Shown: positions 16,255 through 25,211, counted from the stretch's first letter. The stretch is DNA of 64,000 nucleotides from Mesonia sediminis (GCF_042684705.1 NZ_JBHULZ010000023.1:248001-312000); one strand, 5' to 3'. The notes: generated from the letters alone by a model not told the origin. Program-made: numbers and translations.

Positions 16255-17643
16255 ATGAGTAAATATGATGTCATTGTACTTGGAAGCGGTCCGGGTGGAT
16301 ACGTTACCGCAATTAGAGCTTCCCAATTGGGTTTTAAAACCGCTGTAATAGAAAAAGAAAGTCTAGGAGGGGTTTGCCTAAACTGGGGTTGTATTCCTAC
16401 GAAAGCACTGCTTAAAAGTGCCGAAGTTTTTAACTATTTGAAGCATGCAGAAGATTATGGTTTAAAAGTTAAAGAAGCCGATAAAGATTTTGATGCCGTG
16501 GTAAAAAGAAGCCGTGATGTGGCCAACGGGATGAGTAAGGGTGTTCAGTTTTTAATGAAAAAAAATAAAATTGACGTCATTGAAGGTTTCGGAAAGTTAT
16601 TGAAAGGAAAAAAAGTAGAGGTTGCTAAAGACGACCAAACCACAACTTACGAAGCAGATCATATTATTGTTGCTACAGGTGCCAGATCTAGAGAATTACC
16701 AAATCTACCGCAAGACGGTGAAAAAGTAATTGGATACCGCCAAGCTATGACCCTAAAAAAGCAACCTAAAAAAATGATTGTAGTAGGTTCTGGTGCTATA
16801 GGCGTTGAATTTGCCCATTTCTACAATGCCATGGGAACCGAGGTTACTATTGTAGAATATTTACCAAATCTTGTACCAGTTGAAGATATTGATGTTTCAA
16901 AGCAATTTGAAAAATCATTCAAGAAATCAGGTATAAAGGTTATGACCAATGCTTCTGTTGAAAAAGTAGATACATCTGGAAATGGTGTTAAAGCTACGGT
17001 GAAGACCAAAAAAGGAGAAGAGATTTTAGATGCAGATATCGTTTTAAGTGCCGTGGGAATTAAAACGAATATAGAAAATATAGGATTGGAAGAAGTTGGT
17101 ATTCAAGTCGACAAAGATAAAATCCAGGTAAATGAATGGTACCAAACAAATGTTCCGGGTTATTATGCTATTGGTGATGTTACCCCAGGCCAAGCTTTAG
17201 CTCACGTAGCTTCAGCTGAAGGAATTCTATGTGTTGAAAAAATAAAAGGAATGAAGGTTGAAGCCTTAGATTACGGCAATATTCCAGGCTGTACTTATGC
17301 TTCACCCGAAATTGCCAGCGTAGGATTAACTGAAAAGCAAGCAAAAGAACAAGGTTACGAAATTAAAGTAGGTAAATTTCCTTTCTCTGCCTCAGGAAAA
17401 GCTAGCGCTTCGGGTAAGAAAGATGGTTTTGTAAAAGTGATTTTTGATGCTAAATACGGCGAATGGTTGGGTTGCCATATGATTGGTGCTGGTGTGACCG
17501 ATATGATTGCCGAAGCTGTATTGGGTAGAAAATTAGAAACTACCGGACACGAAGTTTTAAAAGCGGTTCACCCTCACCCCACTATGAGTGAAGCGGTTAT
17601 GGAGGCTACAGCCGATGCTTATGATGAAGTAATTCATTTATAA
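16255..17643 (+). CDS. lpdA: Dihydrolipoyl dehydrogenase
   Basis: FAD flavoprotein that reoxidises dihydrolipoamide with NAD in the pyruvate, 2-oxoglutarate or branched-chain dehydrogenase complexes (E3 component) or in glycine cleavage. The 462 residues show the FAD-binding GSGPGGY (10-16), the redox-active disulfide GGVCLNWGCIPTKAL near 38-52, the NAD-binding GSGAIGVEFA near 178, the second FAD motif YAIGDV near 305, and the C-terminal catalytic HPHPTMSEA near 440. All active residues are present. It is monocistronic, flanked by a hairpin upstream and a terminator downstream, so it serves complexes encoded elsewhere. Confidence 0.97.
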   Translation: MSKYDVIVLGSGPGGYVTAIRASQLGFKTAVIEKESLGGVCLNWGCIPTKALLKSAEVFNYLKHAEDYGLKVKEADKDFDAVVKRSRDVANGMSKGVQFLMKKNKIDVIEGFGKLLKGKKVEVAKDDQTTTYEADHIIVATGARSRELPNLPQDGEKVIGYRQAMTLKKQPKKMIVVGSGAIGVEFAHFYNAMGTEVTIVEYLPNLVPVEDIDVSKQFEKSFKKSGIKVMTNASVEKVDTSGNGVKATVKTKKGEEILDADIVLSAVGIKTNIENIGLEEVGIQVDKDKIQVNEWYQTNVPGYYAIGDVTPGQALAHVASAEGILCVEKIKGMKVEALDYGNIPGCTYASPEIASVGLTEKQAKEQGYEIKVGKFPFSASGKASASGKKDGFVKVIFDAKYGEWLGCHMIGAGVTDMIAEAVLGRKLETTGHEVLKAVHPHPTMSEAVMEATADAYDEVIHL

Positions 17644-17661
17644 TCATCAATTATAAAAAAG

Positions 17662-17697
17662 AAAAAGCCGAGGAGTTCTAAACTTCTCGGCTTTTTT
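17662..17697. terminator. Bidirectional terminator after lpd
   Basis: The stem GCCGAGGAG / CTTCTCGGC (one wobble) is flanked by five A on the left and six T on the right. It separates lpd from the convergent lipoprotein gene. Confidence 0.88.
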
Positions 17698-17714
17698 GAT
17701 TTACTTATTTTTAA

Positions 17715-18260
17715 TTATAAAGATGGGTTTACTTTAGCATCAAATTGCATATCTAAAGTAACCGTAATATTATTTGCATCTTCTGTACTGGTAAATTGCA
17801 CAATTAATTTTAAATCTTCGGCACTTAAATAATCGTCTAAATAAGCATCTGTGGTGTTTAAACTAATTCGCTCGACTCCCTTTGGCACATTATCTAAACT
17901 GGCCACCTGCATAACATCCAGACCATCTTTACGAACGCTTAAAGTCACAGAATCAACAAAATCAAAATTATTCTGGTCATCGGCGCTGACCAAAACAATA
18001 TCGATATCGTCTAGTTCTATTTCTTCAACTTGATTTATTGCCTCATCTGTTCCTAGCTCTTTTTCTAACTCTGCACGCAGATTAACGCTAGTTTCAATTG
18101 GGAAGTTGAATTCATTAATTGGTAAATAGTCAACTGTTTTACTAACACTTACTGGGATATCACTAATGGTTCTAATTCTATCTACTACATCGTCATCGCT
18201 GCAAGCGCTAAAAAATAAGCTACAGATTAAAAGGGATAGAAATAAAATTTTGTTTCGCAT
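17715..18260 (-). CDS. Small lipoprotein of unknown function
   Basis: Protein of 181 residues with a lipoprotein signal (lipobox FSAC, cysteine 20, followed by SDDD, which is typical of Bacteroidota surface or outer-membrane lipoproteins). The mature part is acidic and beta-rich, with alternating hydrophobic strands, and looks like a single immunoglobulin-like or beta-sandwich domain. No enzymatic motif is visible. It is monocistronic, convergent with lpd. I do not recognise the family. Confidence 0.75.
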   Translation of the reverse strand: MRNKILFLSLLICSLFFSACSDDDVVDRIRTISDIPVSVSKTVDYLPINEFNFPIETSVNLRAELEKELGTDEAINQVEEIELDDIDIVLVSADDQNNFDFVDSVTLSVRKDGLDVMQVASLDNVPKGVERISLNTTDAYLDDYLSAEDLKLIVQFTSTEDANNITVTLDMQFDAKVNPSL

Positions 18261-18384
18261 AATATATTTGATTTTAGATTATGATCAAAAATCGTTAATA
18301 CAAAACTTAATTTTTCAAAACGCCTTCTTAAAACTATCTTATAATAACGGTCGGTATTCTAAAATAATAAAGTAAATTGTTAAG

Positions 18385-19122
18385 TTATGAATCAATTGGT
18401 ATTACTTCTTGAAACCAAAATTGATTATCCCAAAAGCTTTGGTTTTTAAAGCAATCGTCTTTATCGTTACGTTTACTCGGCTGATAGCTTTGCATGATTT
18501 TATCTCCTAATTTAAAGGGTATTGGAAATTTAAAATTGGGTCCGTCATAAACAAAAGTATGAAACTCCCCATTTTCTCCACAAGGATCAACCCCTTTTGG
18601 TAAATCGTTTAAAAATTCCCTATCATAAATTCTACCGCAAAAAGAAGCATCTAACCTCTTAGCACTTACTGCTATAACTATTGCTTTAAACCCTAAATCG
18701 ATAAAATAATTAGCTAGGTTTTGTGTGTCATTTCCCCATAGCGGAAAAATCGGTTCAACTCCTAAAGGTCGATATTGTTTTTCTCTATACTCTTTTAGAT
18801 CATCTAAGGCGATATCTCCAAAAACACTCGCTGTGAATCCTTCCGCTTTAAGCGAAGTAACTTTTTTTTTAACCGCTGCATTATAGGTGGTCATCGAAAC
18901 ATCTCCTTTTAAGCTAAGAAAATCTAAAGGTAGTCCAAGAGATTTAGCTTGCGCTTCTACCAAAGAGATGGGTACACCGTGCATGGTTACCCGATTTAAA
19001 TCTGCGTTATAAGTTGTTAGTAAAAGCTCAACACTTAAAGATTTAGATTGTTGTATATTATTTAGAGCTAAGCAAGCATCTTTACCGGAGCTCCAATTTA
19101 AATAAGCTTTAGTTGTTTTCAT
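18385..19122 (-). CDS. Dph6-like diphthine--ammonia ligase family PP-loop protein
   Basis: The 245 residues form an N-type ATP pyrophosphatase. The PP-loop appears as NWSSGKDACLAL (10-21), a variant of SGGKDS, and downstream are VFGDIALDDLKEYRE near 102 and the GENGEFHTFVYDGP segment near 182, both diagnostic of the Dph6/MJ0570-related family. In eukaryotes this family amidates diphthine on elongation factor 2. Bacteria lack diphthamide, so the bacterial substrate is unknown and the eukaryotic name should not be taken literally. It overlaps aroQ by 14 bases and shares its transcript. Confidence 0.85.
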   Translation of the reverse strand: MKTTKAYLNWSSGKDACLALNNIQQSKSLSVELLLTTYNADLNRVTMHGVPISLVEAQAKSLGLPLDFLSLKGDVSMTTYNAAVKKKVTSLKAEGFTASVFGDIALDDLKEYREKQYRPLGVEPIFPLWGNDTQNLANYFIDLGFKAIVIAVSAKRLDASFCGRIYDREFLNDLPKGVDPCGENGEFHTFVYDGPNFKFPIPFKLGDKIMQSYQPSKRNDKDDCFKNQSFWDNQFWFQEVIPIDS

Positions 19123-19534
19123 GCTTTAAATAGTATATCGCCATAGCATAGCCTCTAAGTCCGAAGCCAGATAAGCTAGCTTTACAAACCGCACTTAAGT
19201 AAGAATGATGGCGAAAAGATTCGCGGGCAAAAATATTTGAAATATGCACCTCGACAACTGGTGTTTGAATGGCCTTTACAGTGTCTGCCAATGCAATAGA
19301 GGTATGCGAATAGGCAGCTGCGTTAAGAATAACAGCATCTACCTTATCTGCCGCAATTTGTAATGCATCGATTAAATCACCTTCGTGGTTAGATTGAAGG
19401 TAGTCAATATTTATTTCTTTAAATTCTTGACGTAATTCACCTAAATAATTCTCGAAATTTGAAGTTCCGTAAATCTGGGGTTCTCGTGTTCCCAGTAAAT
19501 TTAAATTGGGTCCGTTTATGATAAGAATTTTCAT
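19109..19534 (-). CDS. aroQ: Type II 3-dehydroquinate dehydratase
   Basis: Converts 3-dehydroquinate to 3-dehydroshikimate in the shikimate pathway; members are small dodecameric enzymes. The 141 residues show NGPNLNLLGTREPQIYG at 6-22, including the arginine and tyrosine of the active site, the ESNHEGD-type loop as QSNHEGDLID near 52, NAAAYSHTS near 75, and VEVHISNIFARE near 97 with the catalytic histidine. Length and motifs are standard. It overlaps the Dph6-like gene by 14 bases and begins 10 bases after a barrel gene, so all three form one minus-strand unit. aroE of the same pathway lies at 43664. Confidence 0.96.
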   Translation of the reverse strand: MKILIINGPNLNLLGTREPQIYGTSNFENYLGELRQEFKEINIDYLQSNHEGDLIDALQIAADKVDAVILNAAAYSHTSIALADTVKAIQTPVVEVHISNIFARESFRHHSYLSAVCKASLSGFGLRGYAMAIYYLKHENN

Positions 19535-19544
19535 TTTGTTCGAT

Positions 19545-20030
19545 TTATAAGTCTAAAGATAAGCCTATCATTAAACTATTAAAATCGCTTGACTGAAAGG
19601 TTTCACTATTTTTTGCAATTTTAAAACCATAATCTAAACTCACTGTAAAATCTTTTAAAAGTTTCAAGCCTGCTCCTATACTTAAATCTAAGCCCAATCT
19701 ATCTTTAAAATCACTGTTGGGTATATCAAAAATGTAAGTAGCTTGCGGACCCGCTTGCACGCTTAAATTTGATAATAAGTAATATTTTAAAACTACTGGA
19801 AAATAAAGTAAATTATTGTCGCTAACATTTCCGTAAAGCAAACTAGGTTTTAAAGCAAAACTATTACTTAAAGGTGCTTCAATATACAAACCTGCGTAGA
19901 ATCCGTTTTCATCTTTATTATTGGCCTCAACATTTAAATAACCTCCAGAAATTCCGGTTTGAATTGATTGTGCATAGGAAATACCACAAAAGGCTACAAA
20001 AATAAGGGCTGCAAGAACAATTTTTTTCAT
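19545..20030 (-). CDS. Small outer-membrane beta-barrel protein
   Basis: The 161 residues have a signal peptide (MKKIVLAALIFVAFCGISYA, then QS) and alternating amphipathic strands typical of an eight-stranded outer-membrane barrel of the PF13568/OmpA-like class. The C-terminus ends in a strand (SLMIGLSLDL) with aliphatic residues in place of a terminal phenylalanine. No periplasmic domain is present. It leads the unit with aroQ and the Dph6-like gene. It is one of three unrelated-looking barrels clustered here; ligand or transport role is unknown. Confidence 0.8.
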   Translation of the reverse strand: MKKIVLAALIFVAFCGISYAQSIQTGISGGYLNVEANNKDENGFYAGLYIEAPLSNSFALKPSLLYGNVSDNNLLYFPVVLKYYLLSNLSVQAGPQATYIFDIPNSDFKDRLGLDLSIGAGLKLLKDFTVSLDYGFKIAKNSETFQSSDFNSLMIGLSLDL

Positions 20031-20360
20031 TCTATTTTTATTTTAAGTTAAAGCGAATGTACAAAAGAAAATGCAATTTATTTCTGGAACCCCCTTATTA
20101 ATTATGTATTGAAGTCTAAGCCTAGGTAAGCTTATTCAGGTATTTTTATAGTTTAATTTTTTGTTAAATGTCATATTTCAAAAATCTCTTAAAAAAATCA
20201 TTTTTTGATAATTGTTTTGCTCCAAAGCCTCCTTTCATTCCTAAAAACATAAATATTTAAATCAATTACACTTTAATTTGAATTAAATGAGAACAATTTC
20301 TATAAATAAAATTTAAAAAGCGGTGATTAACTTTGCTCTAAATTTAAAACTATACATAAA
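20031..20360. other. 330-bp divergent intergenic region
   Basis: A very A/T-rich spacer between two divergent barrel genes. Its only recognisable element is the -7 box at 20328-20335. I find no open reading frame, tRNA, repeat or terminator. Regulation of both barrel genes probably converges here. Confidence 0.5.
20328..20335 (+). promoter_or_regulatory. -7 box of the 20361 barrel gene
   Basis: TAACTTTG fully matches TAnnTTTG and ends 25 bases before the ATG. No TTG is present at the -33 position, so an activator may be needed if this is used. Confidence 0.45.
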
Positions 20361-20951
20361 ATGAAAAAGTTTATTTTAAGCGCAGTGGCGGTATTTAGCC
20401 TGACTTTTGCTCAAGCTCAAGAAACTGGAGAAAATCCAGGATTTGATACCGGAGACATGTTTATATCTGGATCTGTAGGTTACAGCACTACAAAAAATCC
20501 AGATGATTCTAAATCAAGTAATTTTAACATTATTCCGCGTTTTGGTTATTTTGTAAATGACTTCTTTGCTGTCGGTGCTCAGTTAGGGTACAGTAAGAAT
20601 ACTGCAGAAGATTCAAGAGGCCGTGATACCGTGGATAATTCAACTTTTGAAGTAGGAGTATTTGGTCGCTATTACCTTTTACCAGGAAAACGCTTTACCC
20701 CCTATGGTGAATTAAATTTAGGATATGGGCACACCAAAGATATTTTTGATAATAAAGTAAACGGTTTAAATATTGGGTTTATGCCTGGTGTTAGTTATTT
20801 TTTATCAAACAACTTTGCTATCGAGGCAAGTGTTGGAATCCTAGGTTATAGTTCGGCTAAACCGGATAGTGATGGAGCCGAAGCTACCAAACGTTTTGAT
20901 TTTGGTATTGATACAAATGATATAAATTTTGGACTTATTTATAAGTTTTAA
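20361..20951 (+). CDS. Outer-membrane beta-barrel protein
   Basis: The 196 residues begin with a signal peptide (MKKFILSAVAVFSLTFAQA, then QE) followed by alternating strands with aromatic girdles such as FGYFVNDFFAVGAQLGY and FGLIYKF at the end. The terminal phenylalanine is the usual BAM recognition feature. It is a small monomeric barrel of the PF13568/PF13505 type with no other domain. It is transcribed alone, divergent from the preceding barrel, and ends at a bidirectional terminator. Function is unknown. Confidence 0.83.
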   Translation: MKKFILSAVAVFSLTFAQAQETGENPGFDTGDMFISGSVGYSTTKNPDDSKSSNFNIIPRFGYFVNDFFAVGAQLGYSKNTAEDSRGRDTVDNSTFEVGVFGRYYLLPGKRFTPYGELNLGYGHTKDIFDNKVNGLNIGFMPGVSYFLSNNFAIEASVGILGYSSAKPDSDGAEATKRFDFGIDTNDINFGLIYKF

Positions 20952-20965
20952 AAAACTTAAGCCAT

Positions 20966-21000
20966 AAAAAAAGCGATTGAGTAACTCAATCGCTTTTTTT
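20966..21000. terminator. Bidirectional terminator between barrel genes
   Basis: A perfect 9-bp stem (GCGATTGAG / CTCAATCGC) with a 3-base loop is flanked by seven A and seven T. It ends both convergent barrel genes. Confidence 0.92.
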
Positions 21001-21015
21001 CAATCTAAATTCATG

Positions 21016-21636
21016 TTATTTAAAAGTATACCCAATACCGAATTGCAAAACAGAGTTGTGTACATCTACATCTTTTATAATTTCGCTAAACCCGTAGTTA
21101 TAGCGCCCACTTATAAAAAATCCGTTATCAAAAGCATACTCAAGACCAGCTGCTAAACTAATGTCAATATCTTCTGGTTCTAAAGCGCCATCAATATCAA
21201 TGTCTCCACTATCGCTATTAGGCTTATAATCTATTTCGTCATTTACTAAGAAACCTATTTGTGGTCCTGCGCTTACACTTAAACCTTCAACCAAATATAT
21301 TTTTGCAAGTAAAGGGATTTGAATATAATCTAATTGTACCTCGATATTTTCATCATTATCTAAAAAATTATCTTGGTCTACTCGCACTGCATCAAAGCCT
21401 TGACCCGAGTACAATACCTCTCCTTGCACAGAAAAGCGCTCAGAAAAAGGAACTTCGGCTACAAAACCAGCGTTAAAACTCGTTCTAGAATCTGGACTAT
21501 CAAAATCATCTCCAGTTACTGTAGCCAGGTTTACTCCCCCTTTTACACCTAATTTAACCAAATCTGAATTGGCTTGAGCTTGAGCGCCAAAAATTCCTGC
21601 TGCTGCAACTATTGCAGTTAAAACTAATTTTTTCAT
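21016..21636 (-). CDS. PorT-family outer-membrane beta-barrel protein
   Basis: The 206 residues have a signal peptide (MKKLVLTAIVAAAGIFGAQA, then QANS). A barrel follows that starts with the family hallmark LGVKGGVNLATVTGDDF and ends with QFGIGYTFK. This is the PorT/PF13568 family abundant in Flavobacteriia. The loop near 135-155 is aspartate-rich (DSGDIDIDGALEPEDID) and could bind calcium, which is inference. The -7 box TATGTTTG lies 24 bases upstream. PorT itself belongs to the type IX secretion system, but most family members have no known role in it. Confidence 0.85.
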   Translation of the reverse strand: MKKLVLTAIVAAAGIFGAQAQANSDLVKLGVKGGVNLATVTGDDFDSPDSRTSFNAGFVAEVPFSERFSVQGEVLYSGQGFDAVRVDQDNFLDNDENIEVQLDYIQIPLLAKIYLVEGLSVSAGPQIGFLVNDEIDYKPNSDSGDIDIDGALEPEDIDISLAAGLEYAFDNGFFISGRYNYGFSEIIKDVDVHNSVLQFGIGYTFK

Positions 21637-21660
21637 AATTTATTTTTTAATGATTTACAG

Positions 21661-21668
21661 CAAACATA
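21661..21668 (-). promoter_or_regulatory. -7 box of the PorT-family gene
   Basis: On the minus strand this reads TATGTTTG, a full TAnnTTTG match ending 24 bases before the ATG. No TTG -33 element is visible. Confidence 0.45.
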
Positions 21669-21741
21669 CGGCTCAGTCTCTTAAAGATATATTAAGTACT
21701 CACTAAAGTTTCCCTAATGTCTAAGATACCCATTAAATGTT

Positions 21742-21749
21742 TATTTTTA
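21742..21749 (+). promoter_or_regulatory. -7-like box abutting the xerD start
   Basis: TATTTTTA matches five of the six fixed positions of TAnnTTTG and is followed by exactly four bases before the ATG, the same geometry as recG and rlmD. Confidence 0.35.
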
Positions 21750-21753
21750 CCGT

Positions 21754-22656
21754 ATGGAATCAAGCCAACTCATTCAGAATTATAAGACTTACCTTAAATT
21801 GGAGCGCGGTTTATCTTACAATTCTATCGTGAATTATGAATTAGATATTGTTAAATTAACCAAATTTTTAGAACAAGAAAAGGCTTCAGTTTCGCTAATT
21901 CAAGTTAAAGACACTAGTATTTATAGTTTCTTATTTGAGTTAAATAAAGTGGTCAATGCTCGCTCTCAAGCGCGGATAATTTCTGGATTAAAAAGCTTTT
22001 TTGAATTTTTGGTGCACGAAAATTATCGAACAGACAACCCGATGGAATTAGTAGAAACGCCTAAGATTGGTCGAAAACTACCCGACACATTGAGTGTTCA
22101 AGAAATAGATGCTATTATTGCTGCCATAGATTTGAGTCATCCACAGGGTGAACGGAATCGCACTATTTTAGAGACCTTATATGGTTGCGGTCTGCGGGTA
22201 TCTGAGCTAATAAACCTCAAGTTATCAGATTTATTTTTTGAAGAAGGCTTTATAAGAGTTACAGGAAAAGGTAACAAGCAGCGATTAGTCCCTGTAACAG
22301 AAAGTCTCATTACCTACATAACGTACTACATAAAAGAAATAAGAGTTTTAGATCCGGTAAAAGAAGAAAGTGTTGACATTTTGTTTTTAAACAGAAGAGG
22401 CAGGCAGCTTACGCGAGCAATGATATTTACCCTAGTTAAAAATTTCTGCAAATATGCCGGTATCAAAAAAAATATAAGTCCGCATACTTTTAGACATTCT
22501 TTTGCCACTCACCTACTCGAAAACGGAGCCGATCTTCGCAGCATCCAGCAAATGTTAGGCCACGAAAGTATTACCACTACAGAGGTATATATGCATTTGG
22601 ATAGGTCACATCTAAAAACCGTAATGGAAAATTATCATCCACGAACTAAATATTAA
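21754..22656 (+). CDS. xerD: Site-specific tyrosine recombinase XerD
   Basis: Chromosome-dimer resolution recombinase acting at dif with its XerC partner and FtsK. The 300 residues contain the N-terminal SAM-like core-binding domain (about 5-90) and the catalytic domain with the first arginine in GCGLRVSEL near 149, the lysine in GKGNKQR near 172, the HTFRHSFATHLLENG box near 247, the second histidine in LGHES and the tyrosine nucleophile in VYMH at about 279. All catalytic residues are present. No element borders, att-like repeats or cargo surround it, so this is a housekeeping Xer, not an integrase. Confidence 0.93.
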   Translation: MESSQLIQNYKTYLKLERGLSYNSIVNYELDIVKLTKFLEQEKASVSLIQVKDTSIYSFLFELNKVVNARSQARIISGLKSFFEFLVHENYRTDNPMELVETPKIGRKLPDTLSVQEIDAIIAAIDLSHPQGERNRTILETLYGCGLRVSELINLKLSDLFFEEGFIRVTGKGNKQRLVPVTESLITYITYYIKEIRVLDPVKEESVDILFLNRRGRQLTRAMIFTLVKNFCKYAGIKKNISPHTFRHSFATHLLENGADLRSIQQMLGHESITTTEVYMHLDRSHLKTVMENYHPRTKY

Positions 22657-22721
22657 ATAAATATTAAACTAAACTTTTTTGTCTTGCCTTTACGGACTAG
22701 TTTTTACCTTTAAAATAAAAA

Positions 22722-23672
22722 ATGAAAGAATTAAAATTTAAAAATGGAGACGCACTACCTGCAATTGGGCTGGGCACGTGGAAATCAAGCGATAAAGAAA
22801 TCGAGGAAGCCATTAAAACGGCATTAGAACAAGGATACAGACATATAGATTGTGCTGCAACTTACGGCAATGAGGCTGCAATAGGAAAAGCTTTTAATTC
22901 CGTTTTTAAACAAGGAAATATTAAACGTGAGGACGTGTTTATAACTTCAAAGTTATGGAATAATGCGCACTTAAAAGAAGATGTAATTCCGGCCCTAAAA
23001 AAGACTTTATCCGATTTACAATTAGAATATCTAGACCTTTATTTAATTCATTGGCCTGTAGCTTTTAAACCAGAAGTAACAAATTTCCCTCAGCAAGATA
23101 GTGATTATCTTTCTATAGAAGAAGCTCCTATAATCGAAACTTGGGAAGCTATGCTTGAGGCAAAAAAGCAAGGCTTGGTTAAACATATTGGGGTTTCAAA
23201 TTTTAGTATAAAAAAATTGAAAGATTTAATGGATAAAACAGAGGATTATCCAGAAATGAATCAAGTAGAACTACACCCCTATTTACAACAAAACGAATTA
23301 CATAATTTTTGTACAGAAAATAATATTTTATTAACAGCATACTCACCTTTGGGAAGTCAAGACCGCATACCAGAGATGAAGGCCGAGAACGAGCCTTCTC
23401 TTTTAGAAAACGAAACCATCCTAAAAATAGCCGAAAAGCATGATGCTAGTGCTGCACAAGTATTAATTAATTGGTCTGTACAACAAGGAAATGCAGTTAT
23501 ACCCAAGTCTACCAATACTCACCGGTTAAAAGAGAATTTAAATAGCTTAACTATAAATTTAGACCGTGAAGACTTAGAAAAAATTAAACACTTAGATAAA
23601 CACTATCGATACGTTAATGGTGAATTTTTTGTAACTCCAGGCAATCCTTATAGTAATATCTACGACGAATAA
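22722..23672 (+). CDS. Aldo/keto reductase
   Basis: NADPH-dependent carbonyl reductase with a TIM-barrel fold, 316 residues. The catalytic tetrad is visible as Asp and Tyr in IDCAATYGNE near 44-52, Lys in ITSKLWN near 85, and His in LIHWPV near 118. The cofactor segment IPKSTN lies near 266. This resembles the AKR1/AKR5 class that reduces aldehydes, aldoses and glyoxal-type compounds. Substrate cannot be read from sequence. It is monocistronic, ending at a strong terminator convergent with the dipeptidase gene. Confidence 0.93.
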   Translation: MKELKFKNGDALPAIGLGTWKSSDKEIEEAIKTALEQGYRHIDCAATYGNEAAIGKAFNSVFKQGNIKREDVFITSKLWNNAHLKEDVIPALKKTLSDLQLEYLDLYLIHWPVAFKPEVTNFPQQDSDYLSIEEAPIIETWEAMLEAKKQGLVKHIGVSNFSIKKLKDLMDKTEDYPEMNQVELHPYLQQNELHNFCTENNILLTAYSPLGSQDRIPEMKAENEPSLLENETILKIAEKHDASAAQVLINWSVQQGNAVIPKSTNTHRLKENLNSLTINLDREDLEKIKHLDKHYRYVNGEFFVTPGNPYSNIYDE

Positions 23673-23680
23673 TTTTTACA

Positions 23681-23713
23681 AAAAAAAGCTTAGCGAAATG
23701 CTAAGCTTTTTTT
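23681..23713. terminator. Bidirectional terminator between the reductase and pepD
   Basis: A perfect 8-bp stem (GCTTAGC core) with loop GAAAT is flanked by seven A on the left and seven T on the right. Confidence 0.9.
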
Positions 23714-23722
23714 AATTAGTTT

Positions 23723-25180
23723 TTATTTTTTTGGTATTTCTTTTAATGCTTCTAATAAAAATTTCCAAAATTTCTGGGTAGACGAAATACTCGCCCGCTC
23801 ATCGGGTGAGTGTGCACCTCGTATTGTTGGGCCAAAAGAAACCATGTCCATTTTTGGATAGTGGCTACCTATGATTCCACATTCTAATCCTGCGTGACAT
23901 GCGGCTACATTGGCTTCTTCACCATTCTGCCTTACATATAATTCTGCAAGATTTTTCACCATTTGTGAATTTGGATTCGGAGCCCAACCCGGGTAATCCC
24001 CACTTAAATCCACCTTAAAACCGCCTAATTCAAAACTAGCTTTTAAGCTAGATACCAAGTTATGCTTAGAAGATTCTACAGAAGAGCGCGTCAAGCAAAG
24101 TATTTTAACTTCACCCGCCTCCAAACTTACCTTAGCGATATTATTTGAAGTTTCAACCAAACCTTCAACGGCAGGACTCATTCTAAACACTCCATTATGT
24201 GCCGCGGCTAAACTATTTAATACTAATTTTTGATCGGCAACAGCCATTACTTCTTTAATGCTATCAATTGCCTCAAATTGTATATTCAATTCTTTCTCTA
24301 ATCCTTGATATTCTATCTTAATGTCCTGTACAATAGCATTAAAACTAGCTTTAAATGCGTCTAATTGATTATTGGCAACTACTACCTTTGCAACACTTTC
24401 TCTAGGAATAGCATTTCTAAGGCCGCCCCCTTGAATTTCGGCAACACGAAGTCCATTTTCTTGAGTAGCTAATAAAATTCTATTCATTAATTTATTGGCG
24501 TTTCCTAAACCTTTAATAATATCCATACCCGAATGACCTCCATTTAAACCATTCACAATGATTTTAATAGCTGTAGAATCTGTCGGCGATTTTTCTTGAT
24601 CATAATTTCGCGTAGCAGTAAGATCTATACCACCGGCACAACCAATACCAATCTCATCATCTTCTTCGGTATCTAAATTAAGTAGAATAGTGCCTTCGAG
24701 AATACTGTCATCTAATTCTTTTGCTCCCGTCATCCCGGTTTCTTCATCAATGGTAAATAAAGCCTCAATTGCCGGATGCTCGATGGTATCGCTTTCAAGA
24801 ATAGCCATAATAGTTGCTACTCCTAAGCCATTATCGGCTCCTAGGGTAGTTCCTTTTGCCTTCACCCAGTCTCCTTCAACGTACATTTCTATTCCCTGCG
24901 TATCAAAATCAAACTCGGTGTCGTTATTTTTTTGATGAACCATATCAAGGTGAGACTGCAATACAATAGTTTGTCTGTCCTCATATCCTGGTGTAGCTGG
25001 CTTTTTTATCACTACATTTCCAATTTGATCAACTTGTGTTGATAAATTTAATTTTTCACCAAAAGCTTTCATAAAGGCAATCACCCTTTCCTCCTTTTTT
25101 GAAGGCCTTGGGATAGCATTCAAGTCTGCAAAATTATTCCAAATCGCTTTAGGCTCTAAATTTCTTATTTCTTCGTTCAT
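23723..25180 (-). CDS. pepD: Aminoacyl-histidine dipeptidase (M20, PepD type)
   Basis: Zinc dipeptidase cleaving Xaa-His and other dipeptides in the cytoplasm, 485 residues from this start. Metal and catalytic motifs are LQSHLDMVHQ near 75, GTTLGADNGLGVA near 110 with the bridging aspartate, IDEETGMTGA near 145 with the general-base glutamate, NLDTEEDDE near 168, and CHAGLECG near 415. The dimerisation lid carries NGLNGGHSGMDI near 215. The frame can extend to a GTG at 25204, but that codon lies in the -7 box, so I chose the ATG at 25180. Confidence 0.93.
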   Translation of the reverse strand: MNEEIRNLEPKAIWNNFADLNAIPRPSKKEERVIAFMKAFGEKLNLSTQVDQIGNVVIKKPATPGYEDRQTIVLQSHLDMVHQKNNDTEFDFDTQGIEMYVEGDWVKAKGTTLGADNGLGVATIMAILESDTIEHPAIEALFTIDEETGMTGAKELDDSILEGTILLNLDTEEDDEIGIGCAGGIDLTATRNYDQEKSPTDSTAIKIIVNGLNGGHSGMDIIKGLGNANKLMNRILLATQENGLRVAEIQGGGLRNAIPRESVAKVVVANNQLDAFKASFNAIVQDIKIEYQGLEKELNIQFEAIDSIKEVMAVADQKLVLNSLAAAHNGVFRMSPAVEGLVETSNNIAKVSLEAGEVKILCLTRSSVESSKHNLVSSLKASFELGGFKVDLSGDYPGWAPNPNSQMVKNLAELYVRQNGEEANVAACHAGLECGIIGSHYPKMDMVSFGPTIRGAHSPDERASISSTQKFWKFLLEALKEIPKK

Positions 25181-25203
25181 GCTCTGTATTTTTATATATT
25201 TCA

Positions 25204-25211
25204 CAAAGGTA
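25204..25211 (-). promoter_or_regulatory. -7 box of pepD
   Basis: On the minus strand this reads TACCTTTG, a full match to TAnnTTTG. It ends 23 bases before the chosen ATG and overlaps the alternative GTG, which argues against that longer start. Confidence 0.45.

Noticed and set aside
21754..22656. Possibility that the tyrosine recombinase marks an integrated element
   Set aside because: No direct repeats, tRNA, cargo or composition change around it; motifs and length fit housekeeping XerD.
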